Position numbers and translations under genes: made by a program. From Cucumis sativus (taxonomy: Eukaryota; Streptophyta; Magnoliopsida; Cucurbitales; Cucurbitaceae), in NCBI RefSeq assembly GCF_000004075.3, contig NW_022279527.1, forward strand, positions 43,958-107,957: a stretch of 64,000 bases of DNA. The letters are read 5' to 3'. Position 1 is the stretch's first letter; each line of letters starts with the position of its first letter. Positions 32,996 to 43,064 of the stretch are shown one piece after another. The notes below the pieces were generated by a model. The model saw only the letters and a program-made list of their open reading frames with translations. It was not told the origin of the DNA and did not search any database.

Positions 32996-33289
32996 TAATG
33001 GTCACTTGTTGTGCAATATCTTTCTTTTAAGTCATTGGCTACTTGTTGTGAAATGGTGTCACTTCTTAGGAACGTTTTGGCGAGCATGGATGCTGTTTAT
33101 TTTAGTTGGACGCCTACTGCAAAATCTGTTTTGGAGTTTGTTCGATCTGTTCGTGATGATACCAATCTGTTATGATCATATTGCATTTTGAAGTTTTGGG
33201 TATTTTTCTTTGGTTCTTTTCTACTTCCAATTTCATTTTCAATTTCTGCAAATTTTTTAGTTTTTCATATGTATATTGTTTTCCAATGG
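32996..33289 (+). pseudogene. DUF1338 repeat, unit 1b (deleted copy)
   Basis: Joins the 5' flank phrase (TAAGTCATTGGCTACTT) straight to exon 2 (AGGAACGTTTTGGCGAGC, then DAVYFSWTPTAKSVLEFV), with exon 1 and intron 1 deleted. The W replacing R/N here is shared with unit 2. Confidence 0.8.
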
Positions 33290-34189
33290 TCATTTGTTGT
33301 GTGGTGTCTTTCTTGTAAGTCATTGGTTACTTTGTAAAGAGAAACACATTATGCACTATGTCATCGTTCTACTCTTTCTGCAACATTTCCATAAAGAAGC
33401 AAGAAAACAGCTAGCAGGCAGATCAAACTTCCTTAAATATTCAATTGGCCATTTCGCCTTTTTGGATTTAACATTCTGCATTTGTGTCGTTACCCTTAAA
33501 TCTCCTCACATCTCTTTGTTCTTCCAACAATCGTTAAGAAAAATCCCTGTAAACCGAACCCCATGTATTACCTTTTCTCCTCACTCGCCAGAATCTTGCC
33601 CACTCTCCAAACAAAATCATTTCAGCCTTACTTTTGTTCACTACCCATTTCCAAAAATTTCATTTCCCTCTGAAAATCTTTGTCGATGGCCAAACCTGTG
33701 GCTGGGAACCGAATGTTCTCGATCATGTCCAGTGCTGAACCTCCCGATGGACTGCAAGGATCAAGGGTTAAGGTTGGTTTTTCTATTTTTGTTGGTTAGA
33801 GTTCGTGTTCTGTTTTTTTTTTAGTTTGAGTTAAATCCTTTGTATTTGAAGAAATTAAAGTTATGGGATGTGATGCATGTTGGCAGGGAACTGATTCCTT
33901 AAAAGTTGGTTAGTGTTCTTGTTCTGTTTTTTTTTTTTTTACCTTGAGTTAGTTACATTGTTTTTTGTAGGGAGCTGAATCCTTTCTTGGGAACGTTTTG
34001 GCGAGCATGGATGCTGTTTATTTTAGTTGGACGCCCACTGCAAAATCTGTTTTGGAGTTTGTCCGATCTGTTCGTGATGATACCAATCTGTTATGATCAT
34101 ATTGCATTTTGAAGTTTTGGGTATTTTTCTTTGGTTCTTTTCTACTTCCAATTTCTGCTTATTTTTTATTCTTTCGTATGTATATTATT
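33290..34189 (+). pseudogene. DUF1338 (2-oxoadipate dioxygenase, FLO7-like) 5' fragment, unit 2
   Basis: Best view of the repeated gene piece. Exon 1 is 33563-33772: a Ser-rich leader, then MAKPVAGNRMFSIMSSAEPP and GLQGSRVK before GT. Exon 2 is 33971-34120: GAESFLGNVLASM-like start (here ELNPFLGNVLASM), DAVYFSWTPTAKSVLEFVRS, then ICYDHIAF and SFG. That is the start of the DUF1338 domain (bacterial HglS, rice FLO7), an Fe(II) enzyme of lysine degradation located in plastids. The His of YDH would be a metal ligand. A 2-base deletion before ICYDH and a TGA after IAF break it. All later exons are missing here. The unit is about 0.85 kb and recurs about ten times. Confidence 0.85.
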
Positions 34190-35015
34190 TTTTAATGGTC
34201 ACACGTTGAGCAATGTCTTTCTTTTAAGTCATTGGCTACTTTGTACAGAGAAGAACAAAGTGAACTATGTTATCGTTCTACTCTTTCTACCCCATTTCTA
34301 TAAAGAAGCAAGAAAACACCTAACAGGCATATCAATCTGCTTAAACATTCAATTGGCCATTTAGTCTTTTGGGATTTAACATTGTGCCATTCTTGTCGTT
34401 GCCCTTAAATCTCCTCACAAACTCTTTGTTCTTCCAACAATCATTGAGAAAGATCCCTAGAATCGGAGCCCCATGACTTTCCTTTTCTCCACGCCGGCCA
34501 GAATTTTGCCCACTCTCGAAACAAAATCTTTCCAACCCTATTTTTCTTTACAACCTATTTCCAAAAAATTCATTTCGCTTTTTGGAAAATCATCGTCTAT
34601 GTCGAAACCTGCATCTTGGAACTGATTGTTCTCGATCAAGTCCAGTGCTGAACCCCGAATGGACTGCAAGGATCACGGGTGAAGGTTTATTTCTTTCTTA
34701 TCGTTGGTTAGAGTTTTTGTTTTGTATTGTACTGCCTTGACTTAATTCCATTATTTTTGAAGAATTTAAAGTTATGGGTTTTGATGATCCTTTCTTAGGA
34801 ACGTTTTGGCAAGACTGTACACTGCCTATCTGAGTCGGAATCCCACTGCAATATCCATTTTGGAGCTTATTCGATCAATTCATGTTGATACAAATTTTTT
34901 ATAATCATAATGCATTTGGAAATTTTGGGGTATTGTTCTTCGTTCCATTTTTTTTTCTACTTCCAATTTCGTTTTCAATTTCTGCATATTTTTTATTCTT
35001 TCTTATGTATATTGT
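34190..35015 (+). pseudogene. DUF1338 repeat, unit 3
   Basis: Exon 1 is 34473-34684 with ATG at 34473 but a TGA stop soon after the second Met region (near 34620). Exon 2 is about 34788-34929 and reads RLYTAYLSRNPTAISILELI. The intron 1 acceptor part (GTAGGGAGCTGAA) is deleted. More diverged from units 1 and 2 than they are from each other. Confidence 0.8.
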
Positions 35016-35700
35016 TTTCTAATGCTCATATGTGGTGCAATGTCTTTCTTTTAAGTCATTGGTTTTTTGGTGAATAGAAAAACAAAGGGAACTATGTCAT
35101 CGTTCTACTGTTTCTACGACATTTCCATAAAGAAGCAAGCCAGATCAAACATTCTGCCATTCTTTTGGTTCCCTTAAATATCCTCACAACCTCTTTGTTC
35201 TTCCAACAATCATTAAGAAAAATCCTTGTAAACCGAACTCCATGTCTTCCCTTTTCTCCCCACTAGCCGGAGTTTTTCCCACTCTCCACACAAAATCCTC
35301 TCAACCTTATTTTTCTTGACTACCCATTTCCTTGGAAATTCTTTGTCGATACCGAAACCTGCAGCTGGGAATCGATTGTTGTCGATCATGTCCCCGGTGC
35401 TGAACCTCCCAATGGACGGCAAGGATCAACGGTTAAGGTTTATTCTTTTGTTATCGTTGGTTTGAGTTCTTGTTCTGTTTTTTTCTGCTTTGATTTAATT
35501 GCATTGGTTTTGAAGAATTTAACGTTATGGGTTGTGATGCATGTTGATAGCAAGTTGAATCCTTTATTAGGAATGTTTTGGTGAGCATGGAGTCAGTTTA
35601 TCCGAGTCGGAATCCCACTGCAAAATCTGTTTTGGGGCTTGTTCGATCTGTTCATCATGATACAATTTGTTGAGATCATATCGCTTTTAGAACTTTTGGG
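35016..35700 (+). pseudogene. DUF1338 repeat, unit 4
   Basis: Exon 1 is 35242-35437 with an internal deletion after ACTACCCATTTCC. Exon 2 is 35551-35700: VSMESVYPSRNPTAKSVLGL. The family frameshift region is further altered (ACAATTTGTTGAGATCAT). It ends at the intron 2 donor GTATTT, then changes to unrelated sequence at about 35745. Confidence 0.8.
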
Positions 35701-35892
35701 GTATTTTTCTTCCTCCCATTTCTTCTACTTCCAACTTCATTTTTATTTTATGGATTGATCATTCAATTTCAGCAAACCCACTGGTTATGGTCAAAAGCAT
35801 ATTTAAGTTGAAGATATAGTATTACATTTACCTCGTAAGTTTTTGGATGAATTGGTGATTTAACATGGTCTAGAGTGGATAGTTTAGGAGGC

Positions 35893-36266
35893 TGTTAGGC
35901 CACCATTGTTGTTTACCTATAATAGAAGAAAGAAAAATAAGGCACGTTAGGAACCAACAACAGTTACTTAAAAAAGATGACAGTTATCTAAAACTGGAAG
36001 TTAAATGGATGAGAGGGAGGTGGGAAAGGGCAGGCAGTTTTTAGTAAAAGGAAGGGCCTGCAATACTCCATGAGAGATAGGGGAAGCAGAGGGCTCACGA
36101 TCTTGTTCTGGTTTTAATTGTAGTATTTTGAATTGTGTTTATTTGTGTTTTGGATTAGGAGGGTTTCTTTGCTTGTTGTTTGTAATTTCTCTGTAATTTT
36201 CTTTTTATTGTAACTTTGAGTTTCAAATGTCAATATAATAGGGAACAGTACATCAGTGTTCTATCA
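35893..36266 (+). mobile_element. Solo LTR, TGTTAG...TATCA family
   Basis: Begins TGTTAGGCCACC and ends GTGTTCTATCA. It matches 11953-12555 in scattered blocks and the fragment at 30052-30275 more closely. It has a poly-T/GTAA-rich 3' half (TTTGTAATTTCTCTGTAA). No interior sequence adjoins it and no clear target-site duplication is visible. Confidence 0.6.
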
Positions 36267-36267
36267 A

Positions 36268-36365
36268 GGTTGTATGTTCAAAAGTGAGTAGATAGTTGAG
36301 GAGGTCCAATGTTCAAAAGTGAGTAGATGGTTTAGGAGGGTCCTATGTTCAAAAGTTTGCTGGTG
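36268..36365. repeat. Minisatellite of about 37 bp
   Basis: Units start ATGTTCAAAAGTGAGTAGAT at about 36273 and 36310, with a partial third at 36347. Part of the unit (AGTGGATAGTTTAGGAGG) also lies left of the solo LTR at about 35872-35890, suggesting the LTR inserted into this repeat. Confidence 0.7.
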
Positions 36366-36410
36366 TGTATCTTTGTTGGCTCGACATGTTTTTAATTTAT
36401 GATTGTTGTT

Positions 36411-37007
36411 GGTGGAGAGAGCGGAAGATGCCGGGGACAGCTTGGAGAAGATCAAGCGGCAGCTGGCCTCTGGGTCTGGTCGGAATTTGTTGCAGGGTCC
36501 CCTTCTAAAGCGATCTGAAACAGTAAACTAACGCATTGCAACTCTTTCTGTCTTTCCTTTTGTTTTGAATTGATGGTTACTGCTTAATTGCGCTGCCTTT
36601 AGGTCTTCCATTTAAATCGTTCTGACTGTTTTAGTGATATTTGAAGACTTAATTAAATCACCTAGAAGTACTTATTAAGATTAGGACGTCGGGATTTGTG
36701 ATTTCAAGGAGATTAGAAATGTGAGAAATGCCCATGTTCGTGATCTAACTGTCGACATATTTGTGTTTATGAATATGGCCGTCGATGTGATAGTATTCTC
36801 AGACTGTTTTGTAGTGCGCATATGCAGAATTGTGGTCACATTTGATCAGCCTTCTATTTTCTGCGTTTCTGTTCTTAGACAGCATTTTTTTATGGCAATG
36901 AGCCTTCATTGTAGCAAATCTGATTTTCTCTATTACAATGTTTGCAGTTGAGGAAATGGAATGAGCGATGGGTAGTTTTGGACCCAACAACAGGGAAAAT
37001 GGAGTAA
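36411..37007 (+). pseudogene. SWAP70: SWAP70-like PH-domain gene, first two exons
   Basis: Exon 1 (about 36411-36522) reads ERAEDAGDSLEKIKRQLASG, then GRNLLQGPLLKRSET before GT. Exon 2 (36948-37007) reads LRKWNERWVVLDPTTGKME then TAA. This is the start of the PH domain of plant SWAP70-type proteins, which bind phosphoinositides. No in-frame ATG precedes exon 1 (a TGA lies just upstream), and the stop comes where a Tyr codon is expected. Later exons are not found. Phase and splice borders are preserved, so it is a DNA-level copy. Confidence 0.75.
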
Positions 37008-37267
37008 CCATACGTCCCATTTACACTGTTTTTGGTCCTTCCTTGCTTGGTTCAATGTAGTAATATGTTGGTGGAAACAGCTCATTTCTAATGCTGCTGC
37101 CGATGGTGATGGGGTCAATGGACCTCTGCCAAGAGTGTTCATATCACAAATTGTTGTGGATTAGTTGAGTAAATAAACTCAGGTGCGTTTCACCGAATTC
37201 TCGATATGAAGAAATCTGAATATATTTTTTCCTTCTGAAATTTGGCTACAAGCTGTATCTTGGTGCT
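37008..37267. other. Short unassigned linker
   Basis: Between the SWAP70 relic and the duplicated DUF1338 block. A stretch near 37084-37150 reads ISNAAADGDGVNGPLPRVFI; the last part (GPLPRVFI) resembles the DUF1338 segment before the exon at 37411, so it may be the tail of the previous exon of that gene. Weak. Confidence 0.35.
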
Positions 37268-37705
37268 GCAGTAAGTGTATTGTTAGCGATGTAGTAGGCA
37301 TAAGGTGGGAATAGGATGCATTTTGTGTTTTATCCATTTAAGTTTTTGGTTTATGCAACAAAACCTTAGCTTGAATTACAACTTCATATCATTTTTCCTA
37401 CTGCATTCAGTACATAATCAGAAGATACACTGAATGTTCTTGCATTGGGAAGAAGCATGCTGCTTTGGCTGGTTCTCTGGGTTCCTTCACATGGGAAAAG
37501 CCTTTGCATTCAGAGTTTGAGCAATTAGCAAGGCTTTTAATCTCCCATGACTCTGAAACTTATGTTATTTAGGTCACCATATTATCGTGGAGAATGAACC
37601 AAATTTCATTTCTGAATTGTGATTTCACCAAGAATTTGAAAACAAAAATGCATATTGTTTTCTTTCTGATTCTCTTTTATTGCGTATTATTTTTTATTGG
37701 TCATT
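37268..37705 (+). pseudogene. DUF1338 downstream exon, copy 1
   Basis: The exon at 37411-37533 follows ACTGCATTCAG and encodes IIRRYTECSCIGKKHAALAG, then SLGSFTWEKPLHSEFEQLAR. That matches an internal part of the DUF1338 protein, so it belongs to the same gene family as the 5' fragments. The donor after AR is not GT, and translation runs to a TAG in former intron. The whole 37268-37705 block is nearly identical to 49662-50099. Homology starts at GCAGTAAGTG, itself a donor-like sequence. Confidence 0.8.
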
Positions 37706-37947
37706 TACCTCCCACAGATGACATGAATAGCGCCAAACAACTACAAAGAGAACTGCCACACTCCTATAATTGCTGCTAACCTACCTAACTAAGAATATAC
37801 GACAATCTCGAAAATGTGCCAATGAGAGACATCATCAGATCCAGAGATCAAGTTTGCCAAGAACTACTCATAGTAGAATTTGCAAATATGTGGTGCAAAC
37901 TGAGCCAAGAATAGACAACTCCAACCTTTTTGGAATAGACGTGGTTA
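37706..37947. other. Probable 3' flank of the PDS5-like fragment
   Basis: No coding sequence recognised. On the minus strand it directly follows the PDS5-like stop at 37948-37950, so it may be its 3' UTR. Confidence 0.35.
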
Positions 37948-38905
37948 TCAACCTTTTGACTCTCTTCTTCTTTTCTTTCCTGACTTGGATTCACTGCCCT
38001 GATCATTGGATGAATTTAGTGACTTTCCCTTTGAGTTCTCCATTGTTTTCCCAGAAGTTTATGAATGCTTCACATCTCCACTTTCTTTTTCTTTTGCTTT
38101 TGAAGATGTGAACTTAACCTTGGTGGAGAGATTGGTATTATTAGACTTATCGCCTGTTTTGGTAGACTTGCCTTTCCCCGTCTTCGATACATCTTGCTTG
38201 TTGGACTTTGCAACAGCGGCAGGTGTGGATGTCTCATCGTCCTTAGATTTGCTAGTCTTGTTGGATTCGGCATCATCATTCTTCGACTTGCCAGCGATTT
38301 TTGGACCTGTGCTACCAAGTTTACTTCCAATTTCAAGAGTGCCTTGATCCTTTGATTTACTTCCAATTTTTGGAGGCTGGTTTCAGCACAGGTGTGGTTT
38401 CCTTTTTATCATCATCACCTGACAATCTTTTCACGTTTTTTCCAGAAATAGATTTAGCTGATCCCTTCTTTCTCTTGACCTCTGATTGTTTTAAAGAACT
38501 CCCCCCACTCTTGCTGGTTCCATCACCCTTCCTAACAGACTGCTTCAATGTCTTAGTTTCAAAATCACTTGTAGTCTCACTTTCCCTTTCTCCTGCATCT
38601 TCAGCTGCAGCCTTAGCATCATCAGAAACTCCAGCAGGAACCTTCTCTTCAGCATCTGAATCGAGCTTTGCTCCTGAGTCATCCATTCCATCCAATGATT
38701 TTTTTGAAACTTCTGCAGATGATGCCGCCCCCTCTTTAACTGTGTTGCCTTTCCTTTTTGCCTGTCCAATCTTATTTCCCTGTCCAGACTTATTGTTACA
38801 CCGATCAGGAACACTTTCTCTAAGTGAAGGTGAAGCAACATTTGCAGATTCAATCTCCATAGCCTTGGCTGAGGAAGGCTTGGCATCAGTCTCATTTTCC
38901 AAGGG
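37948..38905 (-). pseudogene. PDS5-like cohesin factor, Lys/Ser-rich C-terminal fragment
   Basis: Minus-strand reading, left-going: NETDAKPSSAKAMEIES, NKSGQGNKIGQAKRKG, EVKRKKGSAKSISGKNVKR, DDKKETTPVLKP, then after a frameshift at about 38378 KSKDQGTLEIGSKLG, KSKNDDAESNKTSKSKDDE, KTGDKSNNTNLS, and after a stop near 38100 GKTMENSKGKS and SGKKRRRESKG with TGA at 37948. It resembles the basic tails of plant PDS5 homologues, which bind chromatin with cohesin; composition-based matches are less certain than domain matches. The HEAT repeats and Tudor domain are absent. At 38905 it is cut and joined to a DUF1338 exon running the other way. Confidence 0.6.
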
Positions 38906-39630
38906 CATGGAGGCTGTTTATTTGAGTCGGAAGCCCACTGCAAAATCTGTTTTGGAGTTTGTTCGATCTGTTCATGATGATACAAATTTGTTATGATCAT
39001 ATTGCATTTTGAAGTTTTGGGGTATTTTTCTTCCATTTCTTTTCTACTTCCAATTTCTGCTTACGTTGTATTCTTTCTTATGTATATTATTTTCTAATGG
39101 TCTTGTTGTGCAATGTCTTTCTTTTAAGTCATTGGCTACTTTGTAAAGAGAAAAACAAAGTGAACTATGTCATCGTTCTACTCTTTCTACCCCATTTCCG
39201 TAAAGAAGCAAGAAAACAGCTATCAGGCAAATCAATCTACTTAAACATTCAATTGGCCATTTAGTCTTTTGGGATTTAACATTCTGTCATTCTTGTCGTT
39301 GCCCTTAAATCTCCTCGCAATCTCTTTGTTATTCCAACAATCCTTAAGAAAAATCCCTGTAAACCGAACCCCATATGTTCCCTTTTCTCCACATCGGTCA
39401 TAATTTTGTCCACTCTCCAAACAATATCCTTTCAACCTTATTTTTCTTCACTACCCATTTCCAAAATTTTCATTTCCCTTGGAAAATCTTTGTCGATGTC
39501 GAAACTTGCGGCTGGGAACCGATAGTTCTCAATCATGTCCAGTGCTGTACCTCCCAATGGACGGCATGGATCAAGGGTTAAGGTGGATTTTTTTGTTATC
39601 GTTGGTTAGAATTCTTGTTCTGTTTTAGGA
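38906..39630 (+). pseudogene. DUF1338 repeat, unit 5
   Basis: Starts inside exon 2 (38908-39021, MEAVYLSRKPTAKSVLEFVR) and then continues through intron 2 start into a new 5' flank and exon 1 (39375-39582). The expected ATG is ATA (CCCCATATG). Intron 1 is cut at about 39630 where the 160-bp satellite begins, so its exon 2 is missing. Confidence 0.82.
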
Positions 39631-39639
39631 CATAAATTC

Positions 39640-41583
39640 CAACACAAAGAATGTTTAAGTGTTAGCTTTCTCTACTCATAACCTACTCAAATATTAGAAA
39701 AAAGGACTTAACGACACAAATTGCATCCAAGTGTCCAGATGCAACACTATAGTGCCAAACAAACCTAACTAGTGTCCAAAATGTGCCTAAGATTTAAAGA
39801 CAACCAAACGATGCTTAACTGTGAGCTTTTCCAATGCATAAGCTACCAAAAAGTGAGAAAAAAAGGTCTGAACAACCTAAAATCGCAACCAAGTGCCCAA
39901 ATGCAACTACTATAGTGCCAAATAAACCTAAGTAGTGTCCAAAAGGTGCCTAAGCTTTAAAGAAAACCAAAGAATGCTTAAATGTGAGCTTTCTAGACTC
40001 ATAACCAACTAAAAAGTTAGAAAAAAGAATTTAACAACCCGGAATGACAACCAAATGCCAAGGTACAACAACTATAGTGCCAAACCAAGGTGCGTAAGCT
40101 GTAAAGGAAACAAAAGAATGCTTAAGTGTTAGCTTTCCCGACTCATAACCTAACAAAAGTTAGAAAAAAGGACTTAACAACCCGAAATTGCAACCAAGTG
40201 CCAAAGTGCAACAACTATGGTGCCAAAGAAACCTTATTAATGTCCAAAAGGTTCCTAAGGTTTAAAGACAGCAAAAAAAATGCTTAAGTGTGAGATTTTC
40301 CAAATCATAACTTTAAAAAATGTGAGAAAAAGGACTTAACGACCTGAAGTGGAAATCAAGTGTCCAAGTGCAACAGCTATAATGCCAAACCAACCTAGGT
40401 AGTGTCCAAAAGGTGCCTACGTTGTAAATGCAATCAAAGAATGCTTCAGTGTGAACTTTCTCTACTTATAACCTACCAAAATGTTAGAAAAAAGGACTTA
40501 ACGACTCGAATTGCAACCAAGTGCAACAAATATAGTGCCAAACTAACCTAACTAGTGTCCAAAAGGTGCATAAGGCTTAAAATCAACCACACAATGCTTA
40601 ACTGTAAGCTTTTCCAACTCATAGGCTACGAAAAAATGAGAAAAAAATGACTTAACAACCCGAAATGGCAACCAAGTGCCCAAATTCAATAACTATAGTG
40701 TCAAACCAACCTAACTACTATCCAAACGGTGTTAAGTTGTAAAGGCAACCATTGAATGCTTAAGTGTGAGCTTTCTTAACTCATAAGCTACCAAAAAATC
40801 ACAAAAAAGGACTTGATGAACAAAAATTTCAACCAAGTGCGTAAGTTAAACAAATATGCTGTTAAAACAACCTAATTAGTGTCTAAAAGGTGACTAAGGT
40901 TTAAAGACAACCAAAGAATGCTTAAGTGTGAGCTTTCCCGACTCATAACCTACCGATAAGTCAGAAAAAATGATTGAACGACTCGAAATGGCAAGCATGT
41001 GCCCAAGAGCAACAAATAAAATGTCAAACGTACCTAAGTAGTATCCAAAAGTTGCGTAAGCTATAAACGCAACCAAATAATATTTAAGTGTGAGCTTTCT
41101 CGACTCATAACAAACAAAAATGTAAAAAAAAAAGACTTAACGACCCAATTGGCAACCAAGTGCCTAAGTGAAACAACTATAGTGCGAAACATACCTAAGT
41201 AGTGTCCAAAAAGTGCCTAAGCTGTAAATGCAACCCAAGAACTCGTAAGTGTGAGCTTTGTCGACTCATATCCTACCAAAATATCTGAAAAAATAACTTA
41301 ACGACCCGAAATGGCAACCAAGTGCACATGTGCAATAATTATAGTGCCAAACAAACCTAAGTAGTTTAAAAACGTGCCTATTATATAAACACAACCAAAG
41401 AATGCTTAAGTGTGAGCTTTCTCAACTCAAAATCTACCAAAATGTCAGAAAAAAAGACTTAACGACCCAAAATGAAAATAAGTGCACAAAAGCAACAACT
41501 ATAGTGCCAGACCAACCCAAGTAGTGTCCAAAAGGTGCCTAAGGTTTAAAGACAAACCAAGAATGTTTAACTGTGAGCATTCC
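39640..41583. repeat. 160-bp satellite array, about 12 monomers
   Basis: Head-to-tail monomers of about 159-160 bp recognised by AATGCTTAAGTGTGAGCTTT, CATAACCTACCAAAA, GACTTAACGACC, GCAACCAAGTGCC, CAACTATAGTGCCAAAC and TAGTGTCCAAAAGGTGCCTA. Monomer starts fall near 39653, 39813, 39975, 40117, 40279, 40438, 40593, 40755, 40917, 41079, 41237, 41401 and 41560. Monomers differ from each other by many substitutions, so the array is old. No open frame of note. Confidence 0.92.
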
Positions 41584-42138
41584 TGATATGGATCAAGAAA
41601 TCATGATTGAATCAAATGAAGAAGTTGAGGAGATGCAATGCTTGGAAGTTGAAGAGTTATTTTGGGCAACTCAAAAGTCATAAATTTAAATGTTTAAGAA
41701 ATAATGTTTATGTGTTTTTAGTTATTATGTTAGTTGAAAGGTTATCAAATTAAATGTTTTGACCTTTCATTTCATATTTTAATTAGTATAAATAGGGTTG
41801 TAATTTTTCCACATTTAAAAAGAAGAATTTGGGATGAAAGAAATCTGAAAATTCTAGAATGTAGAATTTTGTTCTTGTCTGTTGTGATAGAATGCACAAA
41901 CATTTGAAGCATTCAAGTGAGAATTGATCTACCTTACTTGTGGAGTGTTTTGAAGATTAAGGATTGATGGGAGTTGCTAATTTTGTTCGATCCTTGTTTC
42001 TTAGATCATCTAAGCAATTTGTATGTAGCCTATCTTAGGGGTTGAAATCAAATTGGTTTTGCGGCTAGTGGGGTTGTGTTCTTTGAGTCTTGTTGTTTAA
42101 CATGATTCTTAGATCCAATGCCTAGGGGTTTCTTATCA
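41584..42138 (+). mobile_element. Solo LTR inside the 160-bp satellite
   Basis: 555 bp starting TGATATGG and ending CTTATCA with 5-bp inverted ends TGATA/TATCA. It interrupts a monomer between GTGAGCATTCC and ATTTCCAACACATAACC; the flanks ATTCC and ATTTC are a near-perfect 5-bp target-site duplication. A TATAAATAGGG box lies at about 41788, typical of an LTR promoter. No interior is present. Confidence 0.75.
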
Positions 42139-42430
42139 ATTTCCAACACATAACCTACCAAAAAGTGACCAAAAAGGACTTAAGGACCTTAAATGGAAAC
42201 CAAGTGTGCAAGTGCATCAACTATAGTGCCAACCAACCTATGTAGTGTCCAAGAGGTGCTTAGGCTGTAAAGACTATCAAACAATGCTTAAGTGTGAGCT
42301 TTCTTAACTCATAAACTACCAAAAATTGAAAAACAAAGAAGGAATTAACGACCAAAAATGGTAAATAAGACAAGAACTATAGTGCTAAACCAACCTAAGT
42401 GGTGTGCAAAAGGCGTCTATAGTGCAAATC
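42139..42430. repeat. 160-bp satellite array, continuation
   Basis: About two further monomers after the solo LTR (CATAACCTACCAAAAAGTGA onward), fading near 42430. Same orientation as the main array. Confidence 0.85.
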
Positions 42431-43064
42431 ATGTCATTTTAATTGATCAATTCATAAGTTAGTCCTAGAAGTTTTATGGTATAGTGCTTGATTTGGCAAT
42501 GCATAGGTAAAGAAACCATAGTGACTAAAGTTCACAAATCAAATGTATAGTATTGTGTTTGAAATGACTTTATAAGTGAATAAAAACACTAGGAAAAAGA
42601 AATTGAGTCATATAAGGGATCATCTAGCAAACAGGTTTTTGTCAAGTTCCAAATGTAGTAACACTACAACAAAAATTATCTACTACGACAGTTGTTTATA
42701 TCACAAAATGGAGGGAGGAAAAAAAATTATCACAAAAGGAAAAAAAACGCGCGGAAAAGGCGAAACTTTTCGGATAATACTTTTCGCGACAGTTATTTGA
42801 CGTCATAGTATTGTAATTGAAAAAAATTTAGAGGCCTAGAACCACAAATGAAAGTCACGAATGAACCATCATCATTCTTCTTAAATCGCCACTAATCTTA
42901 AAAGTGCAAGCATTGTATATATGTTTAATTTTTAAAATAAAAAGAAAACAGTTCTAAAAAAGAAAATGGTTATCAATTCCTATCTGATGAGTTGTGGTAA
43001 AAATTATATCAATAAAATGAACAAGAAAAAAAGAAGTGTAAGGAAGGAAAAGTTGAATACCGTA
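42431..43064. other. Spacer between satellites, with a CACTA-like end at 42662
   Basis: CACTACAACAAAAATTATC at 42662 resembles the terminal inverted repeat of plant CACTA transposons. The following 150 bp has a partly inverted ACGACAGTT...GACAGTTATTTGACGTC structure and a GC-rich CGCGCGGAAAAGGCG stretch. I do not find a matching right end, so this is at best a truncated non-autonomous element. Confidence 0.4.

Noticed and set aside
38006-38996. Plus-strand Ser/Leu-rich open frames
   Set aside because: They are the complement of the Lys/Ser-rich PDS5-like frame on the minus strand.
41584-41685. Short acidic reading frame starting MDQEIMIESNEEVEE
   Set aside because: It lies at the start of a solo LTR with TG...CA ends and a target duplication; about 30 codons with no known family.
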